64,000 nt of DNA from Hesseltinella vesiculosa (GCA_002104935.1 MCGT01000028.1:1-64000), one strand, 5' to 3'; counted from the stretch's first letter, positions 1 through 10,716 are shown. Program-made: numbers and translations. The notes: a model not told the origin generated them from the sequence alone.

Positions 1-1890
1 GTGCTCTTTTCTAGTGGGTGAGTGCTCTTTCAAGTGGGAGTGTCAGTGGCGTCTTTTCTAGTGGGTGAGTGCTCTTTTCAAGTGGGTGAGTGCTCTAATC
101 TTAGTGGGTGAGAGCTCTATCAAGTGGGCAAGTGCTCTATCAAGTGGGTGAGTGCTCTATCAAGTGGGTGAGTGCTCTTTTCAAGTGGGTGAGTGCTCTT
201 TCAAGTGGGTGAGTGCTCTATCAAGTGGGCGAGTGCTCTATGCTAAGTGGGTGAGTGCTCTTTTCAAGTGGGTGAGTGCTCTTTCTTATCTAGTGGGTGA
301 GAGCTCTATCAAGTGGCAAGTGCTCTATCAAGTGGGTGAGTGCTCTATCAAGTGGGTGAGTGCTCTTTTCTAGTGGGTAAGTGCTCTATCAAGTGGGTGA
401 GTGCTCTTTTCTAGTGGGTGAGAGCTCTATCAAGTGGGCAAGTGCTCTTTCAAGTGGGCAAGTGCTCTTTTCTAGTGGGCAAGTGCTCTATCAAGTGGCT
501 GAGTGCCCTTCCAAGTGGGCAAGTGCCCTTCCAAGTGGGCAAGTGCTCTTTCAAGTGGGCAAGTGCTCTTTCAAGTGGGCAAGTGCTCTTTCAAGTGGGC
601 AAGTGCTCTTTCAAGTGGGCAAGTGCTCTTTCAAGTGGGCGAGTGCTCTTTTCTAGTGGGCAAGTGCTCTATCAAGTGGCTGAGTGCCCTTCCAAGTGGG
701 CAAGTGCCCTTCCAAGTGGGCAAGTGCTCTTTCAAGTGGGCAAGTGCTCTTTCAAGTGGGCAAGTGCTCTTTTCTAGTGGGCAAGTGCTCTATCAAGTGG
801 CTGAGTGCCCTTCCAAGTGGGCAAGTGCCCTTCCAAGTGGGTGAGAGCTCTATCAAGTGGGTGAGTGCTCTTTTCAAGTGGGTGAGAGCTCTATTAAGTG
901 GGTGAGTGCTCTATCAAGTGGGCGAGTGCTCTTTTCAAGTGGGTGAGTGCTCTTTTCAAGTGGGTGAGTGCTCTATCTAGTGGGTGAGAGCTCTATCAAG
1001 TGGGTGAGTGCTCTTTTCAAGTGGGTGAGAGCTCTATCAAGTGGGTGAGTGCTCTTTCAAGTGGGTGAGTGCTCTTTTCAAGTGGGCGAGTGCTCTTTCA
1101 AGTGGGTGAGTGCTCTTTCAAGTGGGTGAGTGCTCTTTTCAAGTGGGTGAGTGCTCTTTTCTAGTGGGTAAGTGCTCTATCAAGTGGGTGAGTGCTCTTT
1201 TCAAGTGGGTGAGTGCTCTTTTAAGTGGGTGAGAGCTCTATCAAGTGGGCGAGTGCTCTATCAAGTGGGTGAGTGCTCTATCAAGTGGGCTGAGAGCTCT
1301 ATCAAGTGGGTGAGTGCTCTTTTCTAGTGGGTGAGAGCTCTATCAAGTGGGCAAGTGCTCTTTCAAGTGGGCAAGTGCTCTTTTCTAGTGGGCAAGTGCT
1401 CTATCAAGTGGCTGAGTGCCCTTCCAAGTGGGCAAGTGCCCTTCCAAGTGGGCAAGTGCTCTTTCAAGTGGGCAAGTGCTCTTTCAAGTGGGCAAGTGCT
1501 CTTTCAAGTGGGCAAGTGCTCTTTCAAGTGGGCAAGTGCTCTTTCAAGTGGGCGAGTGCTCTTTTCTAGTGGGTGAGTGCTCTTTCAAGTGGGTGAGTGC
1601 TCTTTTCTAGTGGGTGAGTGCTCTTTTCAAGTGGGTGAGTGCTCTATCAAGTGGGTGAGTGCTCTATCAAGTGGGCGAGTGCTCTATGAAGTGGGTGAGT
1701 GCTCTTTCAAGTGGGTGAGTGCTCTTTTCAAGTGGGCGAGTGCTCTTTTCAAGTGGGTGAGTGCTCTATCTAGTGGGTGAGAGCTCTATCAAGTGGGCAA
1801 GTGCTCTATCAAGTGGGTGAGTGCTCTATCAAGTGGGCAAGTGCTCTATCAAGTGGGTGAGTGCTCTTACAAGTGGGTGAGTGCTCATTT
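1..1890. repeat. ~20-bp minisatellite with higher-order structure
   Basis: Tandem units of 19-21 bp built on the core aagtgggtgagtgctct run from the window edge to about 1890. Variants replace ggtgag by ggcaag, ggcgag or ggctgag, and ctagtggg alternates with caagtggg. A block of about 250 bp near 409-660 recurs essentially identically 913 bp downstream (about 1322-1573), including its exact series of five ggcaag units, so the array grew by segmental duplication as well as unit slippage. A partial copy of the block lies at about 656-840. Because the unit is near 20 bp, long open frames arise in several registers; these are not genes. The array continues past the left edge of the window. Confidence 0.95.
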
Positions 1891-2284
1891 TAAGCTGAGG
1901 AATTGGAGGGATTTAATCACCCAAAAGTGCTTTGTTGTGTAAGCCTTTTTTTTTCCAAACGGAAAAGAAAACTAGATGGTCAAATTCAACTTCACCACAG
2001 CGCCTTCTGTTTCTTGGCCTGCACGAGGGCAACTCACTCTTCAATGCATCAAGGAGTCCTATGAACACCGCGTAAATGCTCATCAGCCCAAAGACATTTC
2101 GAAGGCATACGATTTCTTTAAGGAAATGGCACCATAGCAATCCATGCCAGAAGTCCGATGGACCACAGGTTATAATCCGGCTTGGATTGACGTCGTGCTT
2201 CAACGACGTCATTTTGCAAGGGGTAATGTCAGTGATGAATGAGGTTCTGGGAGAAAGAAACAAAATCAATGCCGGAAGGAAGTA
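1887..2284. mobile_element. Fragment of palindromic repeat family (copy A)
   Basis: The sequence from ctgaggaattggaggg through the stretch 'actagatggtcaaattcaa' closely matches the element at 9880-10665, including the poly-T/poly-A spacer and the following 'gccctgcacg'-like segment. Only part of one arm is recognisable; the remainder to 2284 holds no supported gene. It abuts the minisatellite directly, so one may have inserted into the other. Confidence 0.6.
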
Positions 2285-2371
2285 AGCGTCAAAGCCAAGG
2301 CATATTACTTGCATGTCAAAGAAGACATATTAGAAGATTTTTGCCTGCTTTTACAAACACAGAAGAGAGCG
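2285..2371. repeat. Short dispersed repeat, paired with 38308-38401
   Basis: About 87 bp (containing 'catattacttgca' and 'ttttacaaacacagaagag') recur almost identically at 38308-38401, upstream of the second copy of the large duplicated segment. The original duplication therefore probably began further left than the continuous match suggests, and was later interrupted. Confidence 0.7.
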
Positions 2372-2373
2372 GT

Positions 2374-2642
2374 GTTAAGAATTGACAATGCCCCCTCCTT
2401 TCTTCGTTTTCTTATATTTTTTTTTTACTTTTCTTTCCCTGCCTCTTTCTCCCTTTTTCTTTTCCTCTTTTTCTTTTTTCTCTCTCTCTCTTATTGCACG
2501 TATAACAAAACCCACTTGTTTATAGTGGTAAGTCATATTTTCTACCCCTAATAGTGCACTAACATCGAATAAAGGTTTTTTGCTATACTGTATCCTTTTT
2601 CCTTTTTTTATCAAGCCCAGCTATAAGTTTATCCAGACAAAC
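2374..2642 (+). mobile_element. ~270-bp non-autonomous insertion, left member of inverted pair
   Basis: A ~269-bp unit begins gttaagaattgac and ends ccagacaaac. It is followed by accggt and preceded by gcggt, an imperfect target-site match. Its reverse complement lies at 2763-3032, so the two form hairpin arms around a ~120-bp loop. The interior is pyrimidine-rich, with no coding capacity. Size, flanks and lack of ORF fit a MITE-like non-autonomous DNA element (inference). Confidence 0.7.
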
Positions 2643-2762
2643 ACCGGTACCGTACGGACCTGATAATTTAGCTGAGGAGGGATAACATAACCGTTTGGCT
2701 ATGTAAGGACAATGGGGTCAAGTTGAACGTGCTGCAACTGAACACTACCTCAGCATACCGGT

Positions 2763-3032
2763 GTTTGTCTGGGTGAATTTGTAGCTGGACTTTATAAAAA
2801 AAGAAAAAGGAAACAGTATAGAAAAACCTTTATTGGATGTTAGCGCACTATTAGGGATTATTGATAGACTTACCACTATGAGCAAGTGGTTTTTGTATAC
2901 GTGCAAAAGAAAAAGGAAAAGAGGAAGAGAAAAAAAAGGAAAAAAAAGAAGAGAGAAAAAGAAAAGAGGCAGGGAAAGAAAAGTAAAAATATATAATATA
3001 TAAAAAAGGAGGGGGCAATGTCAATTCTTAAC
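2763..3032 (-). mobile_element. ~270-bp non-autonomous insertion, right member, 6-bp target duplication
   Basis: Inverted partner of 2374-2642. It is flanked by perfect accggt direct repeats (2757-2762 and 3033-3038). In the second copy of the large duplicated segment the same site reads uninterrupted (cataccggtacatcag near 38990), giving a natural empty site. That makes this a recent insertion with a 6-bp target-site duplication. Confidence 0.8.
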
Positions 3033-3483
3033 ACCGGTACATCAGCTACCCACCACCACCCACCAAGTAAAAGAAATAGGTTTATTTTGTGACATCTTCA
3101 AGGTGATGTCTGTTCGTTTATTTTAATACAGGCTATTCAAGTTGTTGTGTGGTACGTGTGTGTATATGATGCGAGTGTCTGCCATGGTAAAAGGAAGGCG
3201 CCAAGAGAAAGCGTGGGGCTGGTGATTTTGATTTGCTACAAGCAGCTGAGGGCAAGTTATTATGCCATGCGATTTTGAATGATGGTTTTTTTTTTTTTCT
3301 TTTTCTTTTTCTTTTTTCTTTTTTTTTTCTTTTTTTTCTTTTTTTTTTATCGCATACTTTTTGAAGGATTGCGCTTTTTGCAGGATTGCACTTTTTGGGG
3401 GACTGTGCTTTTTGCAGGATTGCGCAGTTGTTCGAGTTTGAGTCATCCTCGGTCAAAATTCAAGATAATTGCATAGTCATTGT

Positions 3484-5266
3484 TCAGCGAAGAGCTAACC
3501 GCGTGTCACAGATTTGTTCGCGTTCCCCATCCAGATGAAGTTTGAATGCGCGTACAAACGTTTTCTTGTCCTGGATCAAATTGGGATTCCTTAAGTCAAA
3601 TCGTGGCCATTTTTTACCAGACAGAACACCAGTGCAATCATACGCACATACTACCACACCAGGCAAAATGCCAAAAGCAGCTTGTAGCGCCATGTAAACT
3701 TGAATAAAATCTTGATGTATTAAAAAAAAAAAAAAGTGAGCATCACCACCTTGCATCCATTTGTATTCCATCAACGTAACCTTATTTATCGCGGCAGTCA
3801 GAGGACTTGAGCCATAGAGTTACTTCGAGTATGCCATCATAAAAGTGTGCTGCGATTTACTTTCCACCCATGAGATGCCAATTGTGCCACCACACTAAAA
3901 AATCGAGCTCGTTATGCTCGTGCTCTAGCAGACTTTATCATAATCACACCTTCATAAAAACTTACCAACCACCAAATGCAACCGAGGTATTGCTTGAAAA
4001 CGATCCACTGACCCAACCAGGTAATGCCAGAGGTGCGTTTTGATAGATGATTTCAAGTAGAGAATGCTTTCAAAAGTAGACCCCTACCATGAAAATAAAA
4101 AGTGTCAGTGCTTAAGAAGATGACTTCTATAATGTAGCTCCCTTTCACAAACATGCTTACTTGTGCCCAGAGATGTCAATGGTCTCTTCCCTTGCCTTGT
4201 CTCGTGTATGACGACCGGTTCAATAATGCCACTTACGATTGAGACTGTTCACCAACTTAAGGGTTGTTATGATGCCAGGCGAGGGTCCAAGGTGAGTGAT
4301 GGTATGCCTGTGCTTGATATCCTTGCATTTGGATATTGCAGGACCATCGCAAATGACTTGATAATCATGTTGCAGTTTCTTTCATGCTTCTTTATGATTT
4401 CCACGTTCTGCGTTGCCAGGTTTCGCTGGTGGTTTGTTGCCAGCAAGTATCGCGCCGCCCCAGTTTTATGTCTGAAGGGATTTGAATGTTAGAACAGCCG
4501 AGGTAAAAATAAAAAAAAGTACTTACGATTGAGACTGGTCTCCAGTTTCAGGGTTGTCATGATGCCAGGCGAGGGTCCAAGGTGAGTGATAGTATAGCTG
4601 TGCTTGATATCCATGTCATTTGGATATCGCAGGACCCTCGCAATTGTCTTGATAATCATGCCGGTGAGAGGATCTGCTGATAATCTTGAAGCCAAAATCA
4701 AGGTACAGTATGCAACTACGTTTCTGCGGTGAATCATTGACTGAAGAATATCGGCTATTTGATAGTATGCTTCATTTTGTGTTGAATTTACTCTTTGGAG
4801 TGCAGTGATGAGAATTTTCGATGGCCAACGAAGCAATGCGTTGCGTTTTTGTTGCCATGTTGACAGAGCTATTGCTTGACACTCCAAGGAGAGGTATAAT
4901 ACATAGGCGCTTGAGATCCTAGGCTTGGCTGCTTGATGGTATTGGTGTTGCCCCGCATTCGCCTTAACGATCATTCCAGTGATAACGATGAATGTGTCGA
5001 GTAGACTAATATGAAGCCAGATTTGAGTGCTGACCGCTGAGGTGAGGCTTGTAAAGCATAATCGAGATCAGGTTGCTGGCTCTTCCCAGGTCATCATTGA
5101 TCGGATGTTTTGGTTGCCTATTGGTACAGTTGAACTGTTTGCAAGTGTTATCTGTGATGATGCAACGGATGTCGGTGATGTTGTGTGGTTTTGACTTCCA
5201 AGTTTTGAGCTTTGGCAACCATGAGTTCATCCTTCTAGGCTTGAATGTTGGAATGATCGTCGGCAC
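3484..5266 (-). pseudogene. Decayed spliced coding remnants in the duplicated segment
   Basis: Minus-strand open stretches at about 3484-3774, 4489-4974 and 5006-5266 are separated by intron-like signals. An exon ending in cagtctcaatc|gtaagt occurs twice (donors near 4530 and 4230), so it has been tandemly duplicated. The frames do not join: reading across the first intron soon meets a stop. In the other copy the 4489-4974 frame is broken and only a shorter piece stays open (40461-40709). The 5006-5266 frame differs from its copy by three amino-acid-changing substitutions, with no synonymous excess. I recognise no family. Decayed or never-coding transcript material is the best description. 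Confidence 0.4.
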
Positions 5267-5719
5267 GTGTTGTCAATGCATCCTGCCCTGACTGAAAAAA
5301 AATCACCCCCCCCAGCGACCTATCCCTTCCTCTCCTCCACTTACTGCGCTCAGGTGCCCCGTTCTCCAGCAGAGAAAGCGATGACAACCTCTTCACCAAG
5401 GAGCACTCCTCCCCCAAAAAAATACCTGTCTTTCACCCTTCTACAGGGGCGAACATCCAAAGCATAAGACTGCGTTTCTTCCTTCTTGCTTTCCCACGAA
5501 AGTCAAGGTGACACTTCAATGAACCAGCATCAGGACACACCCATAGAGGACAAGATATAGCAACGACATGAGGAAAGGCGAGGACACTGACTAGCCAAGT
5601 GGGCGCACTTGCTAGCCCCCCAAGGGCGGCAACTCGAGGGAGGATAGCCAAGCTAGAAATAAGAAGCGGGTTAGCTTCACTGATATGGAAGAATCATTTC
5701 TACCTAGGAAACTTACTTT

Positions 5720-6095
5720 GCTATGTTCCGAGGAGGTTCTTGGTCAGCAGCAAATAGCAGGTTGTTGGAGGCATAAAGCGAAGAAGGCCGACGCGTTGCA
5801 GCCAGTCAAAAATGAATAAAAAAATGGTTAGACACACATGTTCCAAGTGGAAAGTATACACACATGACTTACCAATAAGGCGGAAAATGAGAGGGTTGAG
5901 GTCTCGAGGCATATCCTCATGGTCAGAAGCGAATAGCAGGTTGATGGAGGCGTAAAGCGAAGATGGCCGACGCGTTGGAGCCAGTCAAACGTGAAAAAAA
6001 TAATTGGTTAGACACACATGTTCCAAGTGGAAAGAAAACACATGACATACCAATAAGGCGGAGAATAGGAGGGTTGAGGTCTCGAGGCATACCCT
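5720..6095 (-). repeat. Two ~185-bp tandem cassettes with intron-like signals
   Basis: The block from about 5720 to 5910 is repeated at 5911-6095. Each contains, on the minus strand, a stretch starting atgcctcgagacctcaacc, a gtaag/gtatg donor-like site and a conserved tail. The same tandem pair is present in the second copy of the segment (about 41725-42100), so the duplication predates the copying of the whole segment. Confidence 0.65.
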
Positions 6096-7124
6096 CATAG
6101 CGACAGAGAGCAATTGAATAATAAAAATATTACAAAAAAAAGGCGGTCAGTTATGGCTCGATTAAGATTGGATTGGACTTCCCCGTGTTTGAAGCTGGGT
6201 GCGACTTGCCAAAATAAGTGATCCGGAAGAGAGGGATTAGAAGCATGATCTAAAGGCACACAATCGAATGGATTTTGTTGCCGCCAAAAACCTTTTCATT
6301 GTGTGCCAGGCACATAAATCATAAAAAAAAGGTTAGTCATTTTGCAACCTTTAATAAAAGATAGTTTTTACCTTTGACCTAGAGCAAAGAGAGTACCTGC
6401 GATATTCAGGTGTGGTGTGCAAAAGAAGCCCAAACAGTCCAGTGTCTCTCATTTATCCACAGTCTTCATACCATTCTTATTCCAAGGGAAATTCCATCAA
6501 CTGCGAAGTGTCAGAAAGAAAAAGGTGAGTCACACACTTTTTCAGTTACCTGCATCATTAGGGCTAGTCGGAAGGCATAAAAAAGAGAGAGACTGGCCAC
6601 CGTTGGGTCCAGAGATGTCATCAATCTCCGCTGTATGGAGACAGGGATGACCGTCATCGCGCAAAAGCAGAAGAGAAGTTCCGGGGCTCGCTGGAGTTGG
6701 TGACTATGGCAGTCAGGGCATGGTGCAGGCGAATGCGGGGTCAGTTACTAGGGGCGGCGCGAATCTGCAATGGGTAGAGCGAGAGTCAATCATTCTGATT
6801 CATGATTCAAGTTTTTTCTGACTTGCAAATTAGGCGTTGGTCTACGTGTCCCGTGGGCATCAACTTGAAGTATATGGTACAGTATGTGCATTTGTCGACA
6901 AAACATCTAAATAAAGCATAAACGGTTAGCCAATCGCCGAGAGTTTTCTCTCTTATATGACGTACAATTTGGACCCTGTCCAGGTGTCTATGGTTATTGT
7001 TTCACCACTCAACTGCACATAGCAGATGAGGCATCTGAACAAAGAAAGTGAGTCTTTTGAACTAGTAGTACGTTGGAAATCTATCTTACCTATTAGCAAT
7101 ATGGACAGAGCACAGGGATTCTTC

Positions 7125-7505
7125 CAAGTGTGCTGGGTATCGTCTAGTCACGCAGGGTATCTTCAAGGCGCACAGGGTATCGTCTAGGTGCACTGGGTAT
7201 CTTCTCGGCGTGCAGGGTATCTTCTAGGAGCACAGGGTATCTTCTATATGTTCAGTGGCATCTACCACGTGTGCTGGGTATCGTCTAGTCACACAGGGTA
7301 TTTTTAAGGTGCACAGGGTAACTTCTAGGTGTGCAGGGTATCTTCTAGGTGTGCAGGGTATCTTCTAGGCGCACAGGGTATCTTTCGTCCGTTCAGAGTA
7401 TCTTCTAGGCGTGCAGGGTATCGTCTAGGTCCACAGGGTATCTTCGAGGTACATAGGTTATCGTCTTTGTGCACAGGGTATCGTCTTGGTACAGAGGGAT
7501 CCCAA
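7125..7505. repeat. ~20-bp minisatellite within the duplicated segment
   Basis: About 18 units of the type cacagggtatcttctaggt, with variants cgtctaggt and cttcgaggt. The second copy (43110-43525) has a slightly different unit composition near its right end. This is the usual signature of an array evolving since the segment was duplicated. No coding function is supported. Confidence 0.9.
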
Positions 7506-7599
7506 GCTATTCAGTTTCCGGTCGTATCCCATTAATGCCACACTGTCATAAAAAAAAACAGTAAAGCTGACGTTAAAGCTTTTTCAAGGGGCACATTGC

Positions 7600-8190
7600 C
7601 CGTTTCAACTTACCTCGCACGACGTTGCTGCTGGTGTGAGGTCTTAAGGGATCTCAAGCCCAGGTGCTTCAAGGGGTTCCCAAGCCCAGGTTCTTCAAAT
7701 TGGTTCCCAAGCCATTGGCGCGATGGTGGTGCCAGGTTGCCGCCAGACTGCCACAAAAAAAAGGCTGTGGTTAGAACGTTTTAATGCTCAAGCGTTCCAT
7801 TACAACTTACCAAGGCACGACGTTGCTGCTGGTGTGAGGTCTTAAGGGATCTCAAGCCCAGGTGCTTCAAGGGGTTCCCAAGCCCAGGTTCTTCAAATTG
7901 GTTCCCAAGCCATTAGCGCGGTGGTGGTGCCAGGTTGCCACAGTCTACCACAAAAAAAGCCAAGATTAGAACGTTTTAATGCTCAAGCGTTCCATTACAA
8001 CTTACCAAGGCACGACGTTGCTGCTGGTGTGAGGTCTTAAGGGTTCTCAAGCCCAGGTGCTTCAAGGGGTTCCCAAGCCCAGGTTCTTCAAATTGGTTCC
8101 CAAGCCATTGAGGTCTTAAGGGTTCTCAAGCCCAGGTCCTTCAAAGGGTTCCCAAGCCCAGGTCCTTCAGTTGGTTCCCAAGCCATGGAG
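7600..8190 (-). repeat. Three ~195-bp tandem intron-plus-exon-like cassettes
   Basis: On the minus strand each unit reads intron (gtaagttgtaatgg to ttttgtggtag), then an exon-like body of about 130 nt that ends ...cgtgccttg and meets the next gtaagt. The cassette starts near 7615, 7815 and 8009. The body has stops in all three frames, so it is not coding in any simple way. The body itself contains ~26-bp subrepeats (gcttgggaacc). In the other copy of the segment only one shortened cassette remains (43640-43830). Tandem exon duplication in a non-coding transcript is the best reading (inference). Confidence 0.6.
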
Positions 8191-8380
8191 TTGTTCCTGG
8201 CGCCAGGATGCCAGCTAGAATACCACAGAAAAAGTGAATGGGTATGTTTTGGTTAAAAAGTTTCCAAGGAGTTCATTGTCGATATCTACTTACCTAGCAT
8301 GGAAGCTTCTGTTACATGGATCATTGAAATCAATAAAAATTAGCTATTGTCTAGTTCGTTGTATCTGTTTGGATTCATAC

Positions 8381-9243
8381 CTAAGCCCACGGGTTTTCCA
8401 TAACCAGGGCGCTCATGGCGGAAAGCGTCTTGGTGGAGGCGGGCGCGATCAGGAAAACTGGGCCACACACAACGGTCACGTTGGTGGCGGTGGTGGCGGA
8501 CGTGACGGTGGTGGCGGCGGTGGCGGCGGACGTGACGGTGGTGGTGGTGGTGGCGGTAGTGGTGGTGGCGGCCGAGTGCATAAACCATGGGTCCTCAGGC
8601 CAAGCTGATCGAGGAATCGATGGCAGGGCAGGACGTGGCAGCGGTGACGGAGAGCGGGCGACAGGGCGACGAGCATCACTCCAAGGGTCGGCGAGCAGAG
8701 GCGGACACACCAGCACAGGAAGAGGCAAGGGTGAGCGGGCACCAAGCCAGGGGTCCACTGTCTTGGCAGCTTTGGTGGGTTGTGGCAAACGTGGGCCACC
8801 AGGGTGACGAGCACCAAGCCAAGGATCGGCGGGCAGGGCGGACAAAGGTGGGCGCTGCAACAAAGGTGCAGGCAACAGCAAAGGCACACAGCCAGAAGCG
8901 ACAGAAGCGTTGCTAGGCTCACGCTATATTTTTTTTTAAAAAAAAGAATCAATCCGAGGTATTCAATACAATCATATCAGTAAACATAAAGTCAACTTAC
9001 GCCTAGGTGAGATCGACGGGAAACGATCATTCGAAGCAGCCAGAGGCCGCAGAGACATGCGCATGCGAGCATGGCAAACTCGCCAGCAAGAGCGAAATCG
9101 TTGCTGGGAGCGTCGATCAGCATGGCTGAGGTGGCAGTAGTCGTTAAGGCGGTAGGCGTGGTGGTAGTAGCAGGTTCGGTGGGCATTGGAGGAGCCACAC
9201 CGGCAAAGAAGCGCGAAAAAACAGCAGCGGCAAACATCAACAT
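8381..9243 (-). CDS. Putative small membrane protein of the duplicated segment, copy 1
   Basis: Two exons, 9243-9001 and 8923-8381, joined by a 77-nt GTAAGT...TATAG intron with phase 0 on both sides; 261 aa. Exon 1 has a hydrophobic N-terminus (MLMFAAAVF), a Thr/Ala/Pro-rich stretch, and a hydrophobic span followed by RMIVSRR, suggesting a membrane anchor. Exon 2 carries repeated DPWLGAR / DPWSDAR motifs, Pro-rich spacers and a Thr/Val/Ala-rich tail. The leader before the ATG is pyrimidine-rich. The second copy (44013-44845) keeps the whole frame with a 30-nt in-frame deletion. Of the nine substitutions I compared, seven are synonymous, and the other two are conservative (Ser/Thr, Thr/Ala). 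No known family was recognised. Frames on the opposite strand give Gly-rich shadows. Confidence 0.55.
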
Positions 9244-9879
9244 CGTAAATCAGTAAAGGGAAGAAGAAGAAGAAGATGAAAAAAAACAAAGTAAACAACA
9301 AAAGCCACTTGATCCAGCCAATCACAGCAGGGAGTTAGCTTTGCCATATTGAGTGTTTTTTATTGCCATGGTTTATATCTATTTTTTATAAAAAAAATAC
9401 AACAGGAGAAGTAAAACATGATTGCAAAGTAATGCAGCGCGTCGAAGAAGTGGAGATACAATGAATTCAGGCACAGGGGCTGTGCATCGTAGGACTGGAC
9501 GAGTTTCAAAATCTGCCGGCATTCCGGGTAAATTAACGCAAATGAACTTTAATCTGCACTATTTTTTTGGGGCTGTCTTGTGTGCTGTGTCAGGTTTTAT
9601 TGGGTTCTGGTTCTTTCCAATCTAATCAAGTATATGATAACTTCGCCATGAAAGGTAAGAAAGCAGGAAAAAAAAAAGGACACTGACGCGACACGCTTCA
9701 TATTTTTTTTTTGGCGTTGACAGTCAAATTTTTCGTGCGGCGCTATTGGCTGGTAACTGGCAGTCAATCCAGCGAAACCCCGTCACCAATTAAATTATTT
9801 TCTCAATAAGCGAAGTCATTTTGTAGCGTCGGTGCAGGCCATCTAGTTCGAGCGTTTTGATTTTAATCAAAGCTAACTG

Positions 9880-10665
9880 TCATTACTTCGAACTCGTGTG
9901 CAAAATTTGAGGAGAATCGACTTGGATCAATTTCGCGCTGTGGTTCTTGATCAGATTGCCTGAGGGTCCCCTGGCAAAAATGACCGATTTTTTCAAATTT
10001 TATGCTGAGGAATCGGAGGGGCCAAAACGAAACTGGTCAAACGTTGGCTGGGCAACCTTCCCCTATTGACTTGATTTTTTCAGCAGCATCATTATTCATG
10101 CAGTTGCACATTCTTACATAATATCACATCGATCTAATTACCCAAAAACGCTTTATAATGTTTGCCTTTTTTTTTTCAAAATGAAAAAACGAACTAGATG
10201 GTCAAATTCAATTTCCGCGCAGTGCCTACAATTCCTTGCCCTGCACGCAGGACCACTGACAATCAGTGATAGAGTGCTCACTTGTGCAAGCTGGATCGCC
10301 AACGTCAGATGCGACATGATCAAGGTGCTGACGGTGTTTCTTCATCAATCGGGAGTTTGGATTGTTTTGGAGAAGGTTGGGCATTGGGCCAGTCAGGTAG
10401 CGCAAAGACTGAGCTAAGCAACCTCTTACCATTTTTTTTAAATAACAAAATGCAAGCACTACCCAGCATTTTTGAGTAATTAGATCGATGTGGAATTTTA
10501 AAAAAATGCGCAAACGTATAAATGATAATGATGCTGAAAAAAATCAAGTCGATTAATGAAGGTTGCCCAGCCAACTTTTTTTTTCAAGTTTGCTTTGATA
10601 CTTTCGATCCCCAAGCTAAAAAAAAAAGAAAATCAGTCATTTTCCTCAGGCGAATGTGAAAAGTA
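9880..10665. mobile_element. Palindromic (foldback) repeat element, copy B
   Basis: Long imperfect inverted repeat. The left arm contains ggtcccctggcaaaaatgac, gttggctgggcaacctt, a 'cgacttgattttttcagcagc' match and the cacatcgatctaatta stretch. The right arm shows the same blocks in reverse complement (10480-10665). The centre (about 10200-10420) carries a conserved unit near actagatggtcaaattcaa. Related copies lie at 1887-2284, 37165-37400 and 63200-63912. No transposase is present. This fits a non-autonomous foldback DNA element (inference). Confidence 0.8.
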
Positions 10666-10716
10666 CGAATGCAGAGTAGAGGTGGGGTTTTATTGGCTGG
10701 CTTTTCAGGTATGGAA

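Larger units (their letters stand above)
2646..9789. repeat. Large duplicated segment, copy 1 (partner 38874-45392)
   Basis: From ggtaccgtacgg at 2646 to ccccgtcacca near 9789 this matches 38874-45392 in the same orientation, with only a few differences per hundred bases by eye. Copy 1 carries the extra insertion at 2763-3032 and extra cassette copies at 7600-8190. No reverse transcriptase, transposase, gag or helicase motif was found on either strand. Inside are splice-signal-rich modules read on the minus strand, a ~20-bp minisatellite, and one two-exon gene with signs of selection (8381-9243). It could be a non-autonomous mobile element or a segmental duplication; the ends resemble each other (gtaccg / ccggtac) but no clean terminal repeat is proven. 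Confidence 0.9.

Noticed and set aside
152..1780. Overlapping open frames in the left minisatellite
   Set aside because: They arise because a ~20-bp unit lacks stops in several registers. No ATG-led conserved protein, no splice sites, and the same text appears in all frames.
1..1890. Telomere or subtelomeric telomeric repeat
   Set aside because: The unit is not a TTAGGG-type short repeat; nothing else marks a chromosome end.
8234..8608. Gly-rich plus-strand frame over the duplicated segment
   Set aside because: It is the antisense of the GTC/ACC-rich part of the minus-strand two-exon gene. Its frame shows no selective signal between copies.
2646..9789. LTR retrotransposon or autonomous DNA transposon
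   Set aside because: No gag, RT, integrase, transposase or helicase motif on either strand, and no long terminal repeats within a single copy.
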